DNA of 64,000 nucleotides, taken from contig NZ_WRXL01000001.1 of the NCBI RefSeq assembly GCF_010119195.1, positions 744,001-808,000 on the forward strand, given 5' to 3'. Source of the stretch: Haloarcula salina. Its GTDB lineage: Archaea; Halobacteriota; Halobacteria; Halobacteriales; Haloarculaceae. The position numbers and the translations under genes are program-made. Below are positions 45,771 through 53,937 of this stretch, one piece after another. The first letter of the stretch is position 1. Every line of letters starts with the position of its first letter. The notes under the pieces were generated by a model that searched no databases, was not told the origin of the DNA, and saw only the letters and a list, made by a program, of their open reading frames with translations.

Positions 45771-46865
45771 ATGACCCCGCGGGTATCAGGTGCCCTCCTC
45801 CTCGTCCTGGTCGCCGTGCTGGCGATCACCCCGCTCGCGACCGCGGCGACCCCGGCGGCCGCCACCCCCCTCCAGCAGACGACGGCGACACCGGAGCCGG
45901 TCGCGGAGAACACGACGTTCTCGCTGCAGATCCGCGAGAACGGCGACGCGAGATGGACGATTACGGACACGTACGCGCTCGAGACCGAGAACGAGAGTCA
46001 GGACTTCAGCGGCTTCGGTGAGGACTTCGCCAACGGCGACGCCGAGGTGGGATGGCTCGACGCGTTCCGGACCGCGAACGACGCGGCGGGCACGGCGACG
46101 GGTCGCGAGATGGAGATCACCGCGGTCTCCCGCAACTACACGGTCTCGGACCGGAAAGGGCAACTCGTCCTCGCGTTCACGTGGACGAACTTCGCGACGC
46201 GCTCCGGCGAGGATATCGTCGTCGGTGACGCGTTCAACACGACCCGCGGAACGTGGTTCAACAGCCTGACCGAGGACCAGCGGCTGGTGATCTCGCCGCC
46301 GACCGGATACGGGGTCGAGAGCGCACCGAGCGCCGTCGACGACGGCAGGCTCACGTTCGAGGGCCCGCGGACGTTCGAGCCCGGCTACCTGTCGATCGTG
46401 TACACGGGCGAGCAGTCGCTGGAGGCGACCGACACGGACACGCCGGCGACGTTCCTCGGTGACGGCGGCTCGCTCTGGATCGGCGGAGTCGTCCTCGCGA
46501 TGCTCCTCGTCGGCGCTGTGGGCTACATGGTCAGACGAGGCCACGCCGGCTCGCTGCCGTCGGCGGCGAGCGGGACCGACGACGAGGACGACGGGGACGT
46601 GACCGAGCCCCCGGCCGACGGGGAATCGGCGGACGACGTCGACGTCGAACTGCTCAGCGACGAGGAGCGGGTCGAGCGGTTGCTCGAGGAGAACGGCGGC
46701 CGCATGAAACAGGCCCGGATCGTCACCGAGACCGGGTGGTCGAACGCGAAGGTCTCCCAGTTGCTCTCCTCGATGGACGAGGACGACCGGATCGACAAGC
46801 TCCGCATCGGCCGCGAGAACCTCATCTCGTTCCCCGACGAGGACATCACCGACTTCGACGAGTAA
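45771..46865 (+). CDS. Membrane-tethered winged-helix regulator candidate
   Basis: This 364-residue protein has a signal peptide (1-25), an extracytoplasmic beta-rich domain (about 45-220, DUF7345-like), one membrane helix (about 235-254), an acidic linker and a cytoplasmic winged helix (about 297-355: VERLLEENGGRMKQARI, then WSNAKVSQLLSSM). That topology would pass an outside signal to a DNA-binding domain in one polypeptide. The divergent secreted protein gene may be its target or ligand (inference). Confidence 0.87.
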   Translation: MTPRVSGALLLVLVAVLAITPLATAATPAAATPLQQTTATPEPVAENTTFSLQIRENGDARWTITDTYALETENESQDFSGFGEDFANGDAEVGWLDAFRTANDAAGTATGREMEITAVSRNYTVSDRKGQLVLAFTWTNFATRSGEDIVVGDAFNTTRGTWFNSLTEDQRLVISPPTGYGVESAPSAVDDGRLTFEGPRTFEPGYLSIVYTGEQSLEATDTDTPATFLGDGGSLWIGGVVLAMLLVGAVGYMVRRGHAGSLPSAASGTDDEDDGDVTEPPADGESADDVDVELLSDEERVERLLEENGGRMKQARIVTETGWSNAKVSQLLSSMDEDDRIDKLRIGRENLISFPDEDITDFDE

Positions 46866-46921
46866 GGACCAGCGCGGCGGTCAGCCCTAATAAACGACCC
46901 CGCGGTGGTTTCTGGTTCGGA

Positions 46922-46930
46922 AACGTTTAT
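46922..46930 (+). promoter_or_regulatory. TATA box of the etf operon
   Basis: AACGTTTAT is centred about 28-30 bp before the ATG at 46956 and favours that start over an in-frame start 51 bp upstream. Confidence 0.55.
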
Positions 46931-46955
46931 TCGCGGTCCGGTCGCACGGGCCAGT

Positions 46956-47747
46956 ATGAAAATCCTTGTCACGGTGAAGGAGGTGGCGGTCGTCGACGAC
47001 GAGTTCGAGATCGACGGGCTCGGCATCGACGAGCGCTACGTCACGGCCGATCTCAACGAGTGGGACGAGTACGCCGTCGAGGAGGCCGTCCAGATCAAGG
47101 AGGCCGGCGACGACGTGGAGGTCGTCACCGTCACAGTCGGACCGGAGGGGACCGAGGAGACGATCCGGCAGGCGCTAGCGAAGGGGGCCGACCGCGCGAT
47201 CCGGGTCTGGGACGACGCGCTCGCGGAGGCGGGACTGCTCGACCCCGAGACGAAGGCCGAGATCGTCGCCGCCGTGGCCGCCGACGAGGACCCGGACCTG
47301 GTGTTGACGGGCGTCCAGTCTGCCGACGACGGGTTCGGCGCGACAGGCGTGACACTCGGCGAGAAGCTCGGCTTCGAGTGGGCCGCCGTCGTCAATGCCC
47401 TCGATCTCGACCGTGACGCGGGCGTCGCCCACGTCCGCCGGGAGCTGGAGGGGAGCGTCGAAGCGCTGACCGACGTGGAACTGCCCGCGGTGCTGACGAT
47501 CCAGACGGGCATCAACGATCCACGGTACGCGAGCCTCCGGGGCATCCGGCAGGCACAGAGCAAGGAGCTGGCGACGAAGTCGCTGTCGGAGGTCGGCCTC
47601 GACGCGGCGGCCGTCGAGAGCCCGCTCGAACAGACCTCGCTGTACGAGCCGGAGACCGAGAGCGAGGCGACGGTGTTCGAGGGGAGCGCCGAGGAGACGG
47701 CCGGAGAGCTTGCGACGCTCCTCCGCGAGAAGGGGGTCGAGAACTGA
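46956..47747 (+). CDS. etfB: Electron transfer flavoprotein beta subunit
   Basis: This 263-residue subunit pairs with EtfA to carry electrons from acyl-CoA-type dehydrogenases to quinone. The MKILVTVKEVA start, AVEEAVQIKE, and TGVQSADDGFGATGV nucleotide-binding segment are typical of FixA/EtfB. Stop and next start share one base with etfA. FixC/FixX-type partners are not in this window. Confidence 0.94.
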   Translation: MKILVTVKEVAVVDDEFEIDGLGIDERYVTADLNEWDEYAVEEAVQIKEAGDDVEVVTVTVGPEGTEETIRQALAKGADRAIRVWDDALAEAGLLDPETKAEIVAAVAADEDPDLVLTGVQSADDGFGATGVTLGEKLGFEWAAVVNALDLDRDAGVAHVRRELEGSVEALTDVELPAVLTIQTGINDPRYASLRGIRQAQSKELATKSLSEVGLDAAAVESPLEQTSLYEPETESEATVFEGSAEETAGELATLLREKGVEN

Positions 47748-48700
47748 TGTCGGTCCTCGCAGTCGCCGAGCACCGGCGCGGCGAGCTCCGCGACGTGAGC
47801 CTCGAACTGCTGACCGCCGGGCGCGAACTGGCAGACGACCTAGACGGGGAGCTCCACGCGGCGGTCGTCGGCGGCGACGTGGACGCCTTCGGCGAGAAGC
47901 TGAACCGCGAGGGCGTCGACGCCGTGCACACGGTCGACGCCGGCGAGGAGTTCAACCACGACGTGTACACGCAAGTGGTCGCCCAACTCGCCGAGGAGCT
48001 GTCACCCTCTGTCGTGCTCATGCCGAACACGGTCGACGGCATGGACTACGCACCGGCCGTCGCCAGCCGCCTCGACCGGCCGCTGGTGACCGACGCTGTC
48101 GCCCTCGACACCGACGACGGGCTCACCGTGACTCGGGAGCTGTACGGCTCGAAGGTCGAGACGACCATCGACGTGCACGCCGAGCGGGCGGCCGTGACGC
48201 TCCGTCCGTCGGAGTGGCCGACGGCGGAGGGCGTCGGCGACGCGACGATCGAGGCGTTCGACGCGACGATCGACGAGAGCGCGGTCCGGTCGACCGTGAC
48301 CGGCTTCGAGGAAGTCGGCGGCGGCGACGTAGACATCACCGACGCCGACGTGCTGGTGTCGGTGGGCCGCGGTATCGAGGAAGAGGAGAACCTCGACATG
48401 ATCTTCGACCTCGCCGACGCGCTCGGCGCGACGGTCTCGGGGTCCCGACCGCTCATCGACAACGGCTGGCTGGCGAAAGACCGGCAGGTCGGCCAGAGCG
48501 GGAAGGTCGTCACGCCGGACGTGTACATCGCCATCGGCATCTCCGGAGCCGTCCAGCACGTCGCCGGCATGAAGGGGTCTGACACCATCGTCGCGATCAA
48601 CACCGACCCGAACGCGCCGATCTTCGACATCGCCGACTACGGCATTCAGGACGACCTGTTCGACGTGATCCCCGCGCTCATCGAGGAGTTCGGCGGCTGA
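47747..48700 (+). CDS. etfA: Electron transfer flavoprotein alpha subunit
   Basis: This 317-residue FAD-binding subunit has a C-terminal domain with the signature VGQSGKVVTPDVYIAIGISGAVQH and VAINTDPNAPIFDIADYGI. Overlap with etfB by one base (TGATG) implies coupled translation. Confidence 0.95.
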   Translation: MSVLAVAEHRRGELRDVSLELLTAGRELADDLDGELHAAVVGGDVDAFGEKLNREGVDAVHTVDAGEEFNHDVYTQVVAQLAEELSPSVVLMPNTVDGMDYAPAVASRLDRPLVTDAVALDTDDGLTVTRELYGSKVETTIDVHAERAAVTLRPSEWPTAEGVGDATIEAFDATIDESAVRSTVTGFEEVGGGDVDITDADVLVSVGRGIEEEENLDMIFDLADALGATVSGSRPLIDNGWLAKDRQVGQSGKVVTPDVYIAIGISGAVQHVAGMKGSDTIVAINTDPNAPIFDIADYGIQDDLFDVIPALIEEFGG

Positions 48701-48765
48701 CGCTCGGACGGTCCGGGCGGTTCGGTGGATTCGAGCGGTCGACAGCCATCGCGGGTGGCAAGGTA

Positions 48766-48773
48766 CTTTTTAC
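48766..48773 (+). promoter_or_regulatory. TATA box of the prenyl synthase operon
   Basis: CTTTTTAC is centred about 26 bp before the ATG at 48795, predicting a leaderless transcript. Confidence 0.55.
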
Positions 48774-48794
48774 GCTAGTCCTAAGGGGGCGATA

Positions 48795-49637
48795 ATGGAG
48801 TATCTGGAGCGCCGGCGCGACCGGGTCGAGGAGCGGTTACAGGCGGTCCTCGACGGCGTCGAGCCGGACGAACTCGCCGAGGAAATCCGCCACGTGGCGC
48901 TCTCCGGCGGCAAGCGGGTCCGCCCGACGGTGACCGTCCTCGTCTGTGAGGCGCTCGGGGAGGAGCCGGCGGACGCTGTCGACTACGCGGTGGGCATCGA
49001 ACTCGTCCACAACGCCTCGCTGGTCATCGACGACATCATCGACGAGTCCGAGCTTCGCCGGGGGACCCCGGCCGCCTGGGCGGCGTTCGGCCACGGCCCG
49101 GCGATCATCGCCTCGGACGGCCTGCTCGGCGAGGCGTTCGACCTGTTCTCGACGGACGAGCGCGCGATGCAGACCGTCTCTGAGTCGATGGTCGAACTCG
49201 GCGAGGGCGAGGCGATGGAGCTCGTCGAGCAGCCCTCGAACGAAGAGGAGTACATGGAACTGGCCCGGCGGAAGACCGGCGCGCTGTTCCGGGCGGCCGC
49301 GGAGCTGGGCGCGATAGCCGCGGATTCGGACCCCTACACGGTCGAGGCCGTCGGACGGTACGCCGAGCGGGTCGGCGTGGCGTTCCAGATGCGCGACGAC
49401 GTGCTGGACGCGACGGCCGACGCCGAGACGCTGGGCAAGCCCACCGGTCACGACGCCGAGATGGACCGCCCCTCGCTGGTCGAGGTGACGGACCTGACGC
49501 CCGAGGAAGCGAACGAGCGCGCCCACGCCGAGTCCGACGCCGCGCTGGAGGCGCTGTCGACCGTCGACGCGCCCGACTCCCAGTCGATGGAGTACCTGCG
49601 CGACCTCGCGGAGTTCGTCGTCGTCCGCGAGCGCTAG
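48795..49637 (+). CDS. Polyprenyl (short-chain isoprenyl) diphosphate synthase
   Basis: This 280-residue enzyme condenses isopentenyl diphosphate onto allylic primers. The first aspartate-rich motif is DDIID (79-83) and the second is RDDVLDAT near residue 198. It may make geranylgeranyl diphosphate for archaeal lipids or a shorter or longer chain; the length-determining residues cannot be judged without alignment. It heads a tight same-strand run with the UPF0200, UPF0201 and HAD genes. Confidence 0.92.
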   Translation: MEYLERRRDRVEERLQAVLDGVEPDELAEEIRHVALSGGKRVRPTVTVLVCEALGEEPADAVDYAVGIELVHNASLVIDDIIDESELRRGTPAAWAAFGHGPAIIASDGLLGEAFDLFSTDERAMQTVSESMVELGEGEAMELVEQPSNEEEYMELARRKTGALFRAAAELGAIAADSDPYTVEAVGRYAERVGVAFQMRDDVLDATADAETLGKPTGHDAEMDRPSLVEVTDLTPEEANERAHAESDAALEALSTVDAPDSQSMEYLRDLAEFVVVRER

Positions 49638-49679
49638 CCGAACGGGAGGCTTTTGGCCGCCGCTCGATTACGGCCGCCA

Positions 49680-50243
49680 ATGACAGTTATCGGCATCGTC
49701 GGGTTACCGGGCAGCGGCAAGAGCGAGGCGGCCAACGTCGCCGCCGAGATGGGCGTCCCGGTGGTGACGATGGGCGACGTGATCCGCGAGGAGTGTCGCG
49801 ACAGAGGTCTCGATCCGGCGGCGGACCACGGGACCGTCGCGAAGGCGCTCCGCGAGGAGAACGGGCCGGCCGCCATCGCCGAGCGGTCGCTCCCGATCAT
49901 CGAGGACGCGCTCGACGACCACGACACGGTGCTCGTCGACGGCCTCCGCTCGGACGTGGAGGCCGAGGCGTTCGCGTCGGCGTTCGGCGAGGACTTTCTC
50001 CTCGTCCAGGTCGACGCGCCCTTCGAACTGCGCGCCGAGCGCCTCGACCTGCGGGGCCGCGACGCGTCGGCGGCCGACGGCGGCGAGTCGCTCGAAGCCC
50101 GCGACGAGCGCGAACTCGGCTTCGGCATGGGCGAGGCGATGGAGATGGCCGACGTGACCATCGAGAACACGGAGACGCTGGCGGCGTTCCAGCGGAAGGT
50201 GCGCGTACTGATCCGGGACGGCCCGGAGGGGCTCGACGGATGA
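49680..50243 (+). CDS. UPF0200-family P-loop kinase-like protein
   Basis: This 187-residue P-loop protein has GLPGSGKS at 8-15 and resembles archaeal adenylate or dephospho-CoA kinase-like NTPases of UPF0200. The VDGLRSDVEAEAF segment is typical. Substrate is not proven for the family. Its stop overlaps the UPF0201 start (ATGA). The two are fused in some archaea, so they probably work together. Confidence 0.88.
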   Translation: MTVIGIVGLPGSGKSEAANVAAEMGVPVVTMGDVIREECRDRGLDPAADHGTVAKALREENGPAAIAERSLPIIEDALDDHDTVLVDGLRSDVEAEAFASAFGEDFLLVQVDAPFELRAERLDLRGRDASAADGGESLEARDERELGFGMGEAMEMADVTIENTETLAAFQRKVRVLIRDGPEGLDG

Positions 50244-50662
50244 GCGCGGTCTACAGCGTCGACGTGGCCATCGCGGCCCCGGTCAACGACACCGAGGTGA
50301 CGGACAGGGTCGCAGACGCGGTCCGGACCCTCTTCCCCGAGGCCGAACTCGACCACCGGCGGGGCGAACTCGTCGCGGAGGTCCACGCGATGGAGGCGTT
50401 CTCGGAACTGCTACACCGGGCCGAGATCCTCGACACCGCCCGCTCGGTCTTCTTCGACTCGCTCGAGGGCGACACGTTCGCCTTCGACGTGAAGAAGCAG
50501 GCCGCCTTCGAGGGCCGCGTGAACTTCGCCGTGGGCGAGCCGTCCGAACTGGGCGACATCCACGTGACCGTGACGGTCCGCGAACCGGACGCCGAGGCGT
50601 ACATCGACTACGTCGCGCCGCCGACCGAAGACGGGACGCCGATCTCGCCGTCGGACGAATGA
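50240..50662 (+). CDS. UPF0201-family protein
   Basis: This 140-residue protein matches the archaeal UPF0201 (RNA-binding-like) fold family, with a split beta-alpha pattern and VFFDSLEGDTFAFDVKKQAA. No enzymatic motif is seen. It overlaps both neighbours by 4 bp, so translation of the three genes is coupled. Confidence 0.86.
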   Translation: MSAVYSVDVAIAAPVNDTEVTDRVADAVRTLFPEAELDHRRGELVAEVHAMEAFSELLHRAEILDTARSVFFDSLEGDTFAFDVKKQAAFEGRVNFAVGEPSELGDIHVTVTVREPDAEAYIDYVAPPTEDGTPISPSDE

Positions 50663-51285
50663 CCACCGCGCTCTGTTTCGACCTCGACGGGACGATCGTC
50701 CACTACCCCGAGCCCTACGAGGCGGTCGTCCGCGAGACGCTGGAAGCGCACGGAATCGCGTTCACCAGCGACCTGGAGTCGGTGGGCGAAGACGCCTTCC
50801 GGGCCGCGTTCAACGCGCTGGAGCCCGATCCATACCGACAGTCGATGGCCGCGGTCGTCGAGGCGGCTGACGCGGACGCCGACCCCGACGCGATGGTCGA
50901 GACGCTCCGCCGGAACGAGTACGCCGCGACGACGGTCCCCGAGGCTGCCCGCCTGAGCCTCTCGGGGCTGGCCGACGACGCGGACGACCGGCTCGCGGTC
51001 GTCACCAACGGCGTCCGCGACTGGCAGGTCGGCAAGCTCGACCACCACGGCCTGACCGACCTGTTCGACGCCGTCGTCGCCTCCTACGAGGTCGGGGCGC
51101 ACAAGCCCGACTCCGCCCCGTTCGACGCCGTCCGCGAGCGGGTGCCGGCCGACGAGTACGTCATGGTCGGCGACGAGTACGAAGCCGACGTCGAGGGCGC
51201 ACGTGCCGCCGGGTTCGTTCCCATCCACTTCGAAGACGGCGACGACGGCCCGGACCTCTGGGCGACTATCGACGCGCTGCTCTGA
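50659..51285 (+). CDS. HAD-superfamily hydrolase
   Basis: This 208-residue phosphatase-type protein has motif I DLDGT (8-12), motif II VTNG, motif III Lys in AHKPD and motif IV VGDEYEADVEGA. The helical cap is of the C1 type. The substrate is unknown; co-expression with a prenyl diphosphate synthase and a P-loop kinase suggests a small phosphorylated metabolite. Confidence 0.92.
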   Translation: MTTALCFDLDGTIVHYPEPYEAVVRETLEAHGIAFTSDLESVGEDAFRAAFNALEPDPYRQSMAAVVEAADADADPDAMVETLRRNEYAATTVPEAARLSLSGLADDADDRLAVVTNGVRDWQVGKLDHHGLTDLFDAVVASYEVGAHKPDSAPFDAVRERVPADEYVMVGDEYEADVEGARAAGFVPIHFEDGDDGPDLWATIDALL

Positions 51286-51423
51286 CCGGGGCGCGAATAC
51301 CGGCTTCGGTCAGCGGGCCGCACAGCCGTCGGTGGCCCCGACTTCGGGTAAGGCAATAGTACCGCGATAGCGCCATCACGAGAGCGAGATAATCCTCAAA
51401 TAACTATCACCGCCTGATTTGGA

Positions 51424-52365
51424 ATGGTCCACATGGGTGACACTGACAAAACAGGCCCTGCAGAGTCTATCGACCGCCGTCGACTCCTCGGCGTTATCGG
51501 TGGCGGGGCCGCGGGCGCGTTGCTCGGGACCGGCGTCGGTGCGGCGAGACCGGACCACGCCAACGGCGGGAACGGAAACCGAGAGCGCGGACCCCCCGGG
51601 AACGGCAACGACGGTGTCGGGCCGTGTACCTGTGACAGCTGTCCCGAGGGGACGTTCTGCGGGAAGATCGAGGGCGCGCCGGAAGACAGCGAAACGTACA
51701 CGTTCGAGTCCGACGGCGACAGTTTCAGCGTGACGATCGAGAGCGTGACCGAAAAGGAGGGCGGAGAGGTCACGTGCTTCGAGTTCTCCACCGACGACGA
51801 GATCGAGCAGGTGTGCGTCAAGGGCGGGCCGGACATCGCGACGTACGACGACGACCCCGAAGGGACGGAACTGTGCGCACCGGAGAATCCCGGCGGCCAG
51901 CAGGCGGCCATCAGCAACGTCTCGTTCTGCGGGACCGCCGGGGACGAACTGGAGTGCTACCAGATCGACCTCGTGGAGGGCGAGGTTATCAAAGAGTTCG
52001 GCGGTGACGACGACCCCGGCGAAGCGGGATACGGTGACGCGCGGCGGTTCGAGGACTTCAGCGTCTGCGAGGACGGGAGTAACCGGCAGAACCTCGATCC
52101 ATCGGGAACGCGTACGAGAGAAGGCTGTGAGATCAAGTGGGAGAATCTCGGCTTCGATTCCGCGGACAACACGGCCAGCGTCTATGTCGAACTCCTGTCG
52201 TCGGACAACGGGTCCTGTACGATCACGCTGGCCGGCTACCTGCTCCCCGACGGCGAGACGGAGTACGACCCGGACACGCTCACCGACCAGGAATACCGCG
52301 ATCACGACACGGCCGGCCTCGAGGAGGGCGAGTCGGTGACCCTGTCGATCGACCTCGACGACTGA
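51424..52365 (+). CDS. Tat-exported Cys-rich protein of unknown function
   Basis: This 313-residue protein has a Tat signal (DRRRLLG at 17-23 followed by Gly/Ala). A Gly/Asn-rich stretch follows, then a mature region with 12 cysteines, including a CTCDSC cluster and FCGK, and many acidic residues. Twelve cysteines are unusual for a haloarchaeal secreted protein and suggest disulfides or a metal site. No family is recognised. A second ATG at 51433 is possible; the TATA-like element near 51400 fits the first better. Confidence 0.8.
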   Translation: MVHMGDTDKTGPAESIDRRRLLGVIGGGAAGALLGTGVGAARPDHANGGNGNRERGPPGNGNDGVGPCTCDSCPEGTFCGKIEGAPEDSETYTFESDGDSFSVTIESVTEKEGGEVTCFEFSTDDEIEQVCVKGGPDIATYDDDPEGTELCAPENPGGQQAAISNVSFCGTAGDELECYQIDLVEGEVIKEFGGDDDPGEAGYGDARRFEDFSVCEDGSNRQNLDPSGTRTREGCEIKWENLGFDSADNTASVYVELLSSDNGSCTITLAGYLLPDGETEYDPDTLTDQEYRDHDTAGLEEGESVTLSIDLDD

Positions 52366-52381
52366 GCCGCGACGGCGGCAC

Positions 52382-52729
52382 TCAGCCGGTGACGGCGACG
52401 AGTATGATGCCGGTGTTCCACACCGTCACCGCCACGCCCAGAATTGACAACCCGAGCGGGATGCCGACCGAATACGGCCACGAGGCGTACTTCCAGATGG
52501 CGAAGAACGCCGCGATGACCCCGGTTTTCAGGAGTGTGAGCGACAGGAGCGCGCGCTGTTCGAGCAGGAGCGCGACGACGGGGCTGAGTTCGACGACGCC
52601 GGCGACGCTGTAGCCGATGGTCGTCGTGACCAGGTCGCCCACGCCGAAGAAGGCGACCGCGACCAGCCAGAGGTGCGCGTCGACGTTGGAGGGCAGCGCC
52701 GCGCGCTCGGGGGAACCACGCCAGTTCAT
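52382..52729 (-). CDS. Small polytopic membrane protein (DUF5658-like)
   Basis: This 115-residue protein has three to four hydrophobic helices, with an acid in the first (VGDLVTTTIG) and SPVVALLLE after it, a pattern I associate with DUF5658 proteins. Function is unknown. It lies convergent with the Cys-rich protein gene and downstream of the Mo oxidoreductase gene. Confidence 0.78.
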   Translation of the reverse strand: MNWRGSPERAALPSNVDAHLWLVAVAFFGVGDLVTTTIGYSVAGVVELSPVVALLLEQRALLSLTLLKTGVIAAFFAIWKYASWPYSVGIPLGLSILGVAVTVWNTGIILVAVTG

Positions 52730-52844
52730 GCCATCCGCTACCCGGGGTCACTACTTCGTTAGCAGTCGCTTCACTGACACCACTCGTCGGTAAGCCCCGC
52801 TTTCCGTGGATAACGGCGCCGTGAAACGTCCCGCACCGCTCCCC

Positions 52845-53900
52845 TCAGAGCCCGCTGACGAAAATCGCGAGCCACTCGCCGACCTCGCGGCGCTCGCTGA
52901 CGCGGACCGACTCGACCCACTTGACCCACTGGAAGCCGCGGCGGCCGGGCGCGACGAGGCGGAGCGGGTAGCCGTGACCGTGGGCCAGTCGCTCGCCGTC
53001 GACGTGCGTGGCCAGCAGCGCGTCGCGGGCCTCCGCCAGCGGGAGGCTCCAGCGGTAGCCCGTGACCGAGCGGAACTGCACCCACGCGGCCTCGTCGGCA
53101 GTGTCGGCGGCGTCGAGCAGGTCGCCCACGCGGACGCCGGTCCACTCGTGGCCCGAGTACCAGCCGCTCGTGCAGTCGAGGATCGCCCGCTCGGTCGCGT
53201 CGGGCGCGAGCTGGTCGGCGTCGTAGGCCCGCTCGTGAGCGACGCGGCCGGCGACCGACAGCGACCAGTCGGCCGCGTCGACGGGGTCCGGGTCGTCGGC
53301 GACCCAGCTCGTGACCGGAAATCGGTTCCCGTCGCCGGTCCCCTCCTCGCGCGACCCGGTGTAGCGCCGGTCCGCGCCGGCCGACTCGATGGCGTCGTTG
53401 ACCGGCCCCTGGACCCGCCAGAGGAGCGCACCGGCGGTCACCAGCCCCGCGTACCGGAGTACGTCCCGTCGCCCGCCGCGCGTCGCGTTGGCCGGGGAGT
53501 GAAAGCGGTCGCAGAGGTGCCACAGGAGCAGCGGCGGAACGAACAGTCCCAGGCCGACGTGGAGGTGAAACAGCCCCCACGGCCCGAGGTCCAGCGTGCC
53601 GCCGAACACCCACCAGACGCCGGTCCCGAGCGCGCCGAGGACGACGGTCGCGAGGACGGCCGAGAACGCGCGGATGCCGGTGAGCCGCGACGGGGCCACG
53701 CGGTGGGCCACCCGTCGGAGCTTCACCGGCAGGAGCAGGACAAGCACGACCCCCGAGAGCGCGTGTGCGTCGATGATCCACGCGGCGCTGGGCGTCCCGG
53801 CGAACGCCGTCGCCACGCCGGTCGAGAGCAGCGTCGCCACCGCGGCGAACAGCCCCCAGTCGACCGCGCGGGGACTCGGGGAGAGCCGCCCGAAGTTCAT
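52845..53900 (-). CDS. Sulfite oxidase-type molybdopterin protein fused to a b-type membrane domain
   Basis: This 351-residue protein has two parts. Residues 1-165 hold four to five membrane helices with paired histidines (His46, His112, His114, His128), as in cytochrome b561/MsrQ-like heme proteins. Residues 185-351 are a sulfite oxidase-family domain with the Moco-ligating Cys243 in DCTSGWYS. In bacteria MsrP and MsrQ are separate proteins. The ATG at 53900 is chosen because a TATA box lies 27 bp upstream; a GTG 15 bp earlier is less likely. Fusion direction suggests electron exchange between the membrane pool and an outer Mo centre. Confidence 0.86.
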   Translation of the reverse strand: MNFGRLSPSPRAVDWGLFAAVATLLSTGVATAFAGTPSAAWIIDAHALSGVVLVLLLPVKLRRVAHRVAPSRLTGIRAFSAVLATVVLGALGTGVWWVFGGTLDLGPWGLFHLHVGLGLFVPPLLLWHLCDRFHSPANATRGGRRDVLRYAGLVTAGALLWRVQGPVNDAIESAGADRRYTGSREEGTGDGNRFPVTSWVADDPDPVDAADWSLSVAGRVAHERAYDADQLAPDATERAILDCTSGWYSGHEWTGVRVGDLLDAADTADEAAWVQFRSVTGYRWSLPLAEARDALLATHVDGERLAHGHGYPLRLVAPGRRGFQWVKWVESVRVSERREVGEWLAIFVSGL

Positions 53901-53923
53901 GAGTATCGTTGGCACTCGACTCG

Positions 53924-53932
53924 GTTATACTC
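53924..53932 (-). promoter_or_regulatory. TATA box of the Mo oxidoreductase fusion
   Basis: The minus strand reads GAGTATAAC about 27 bp before the ATG at 53900. It supports a leaderless transcript. Confidence 0.6.
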
Positions 53933-53937
53933 CCGGC

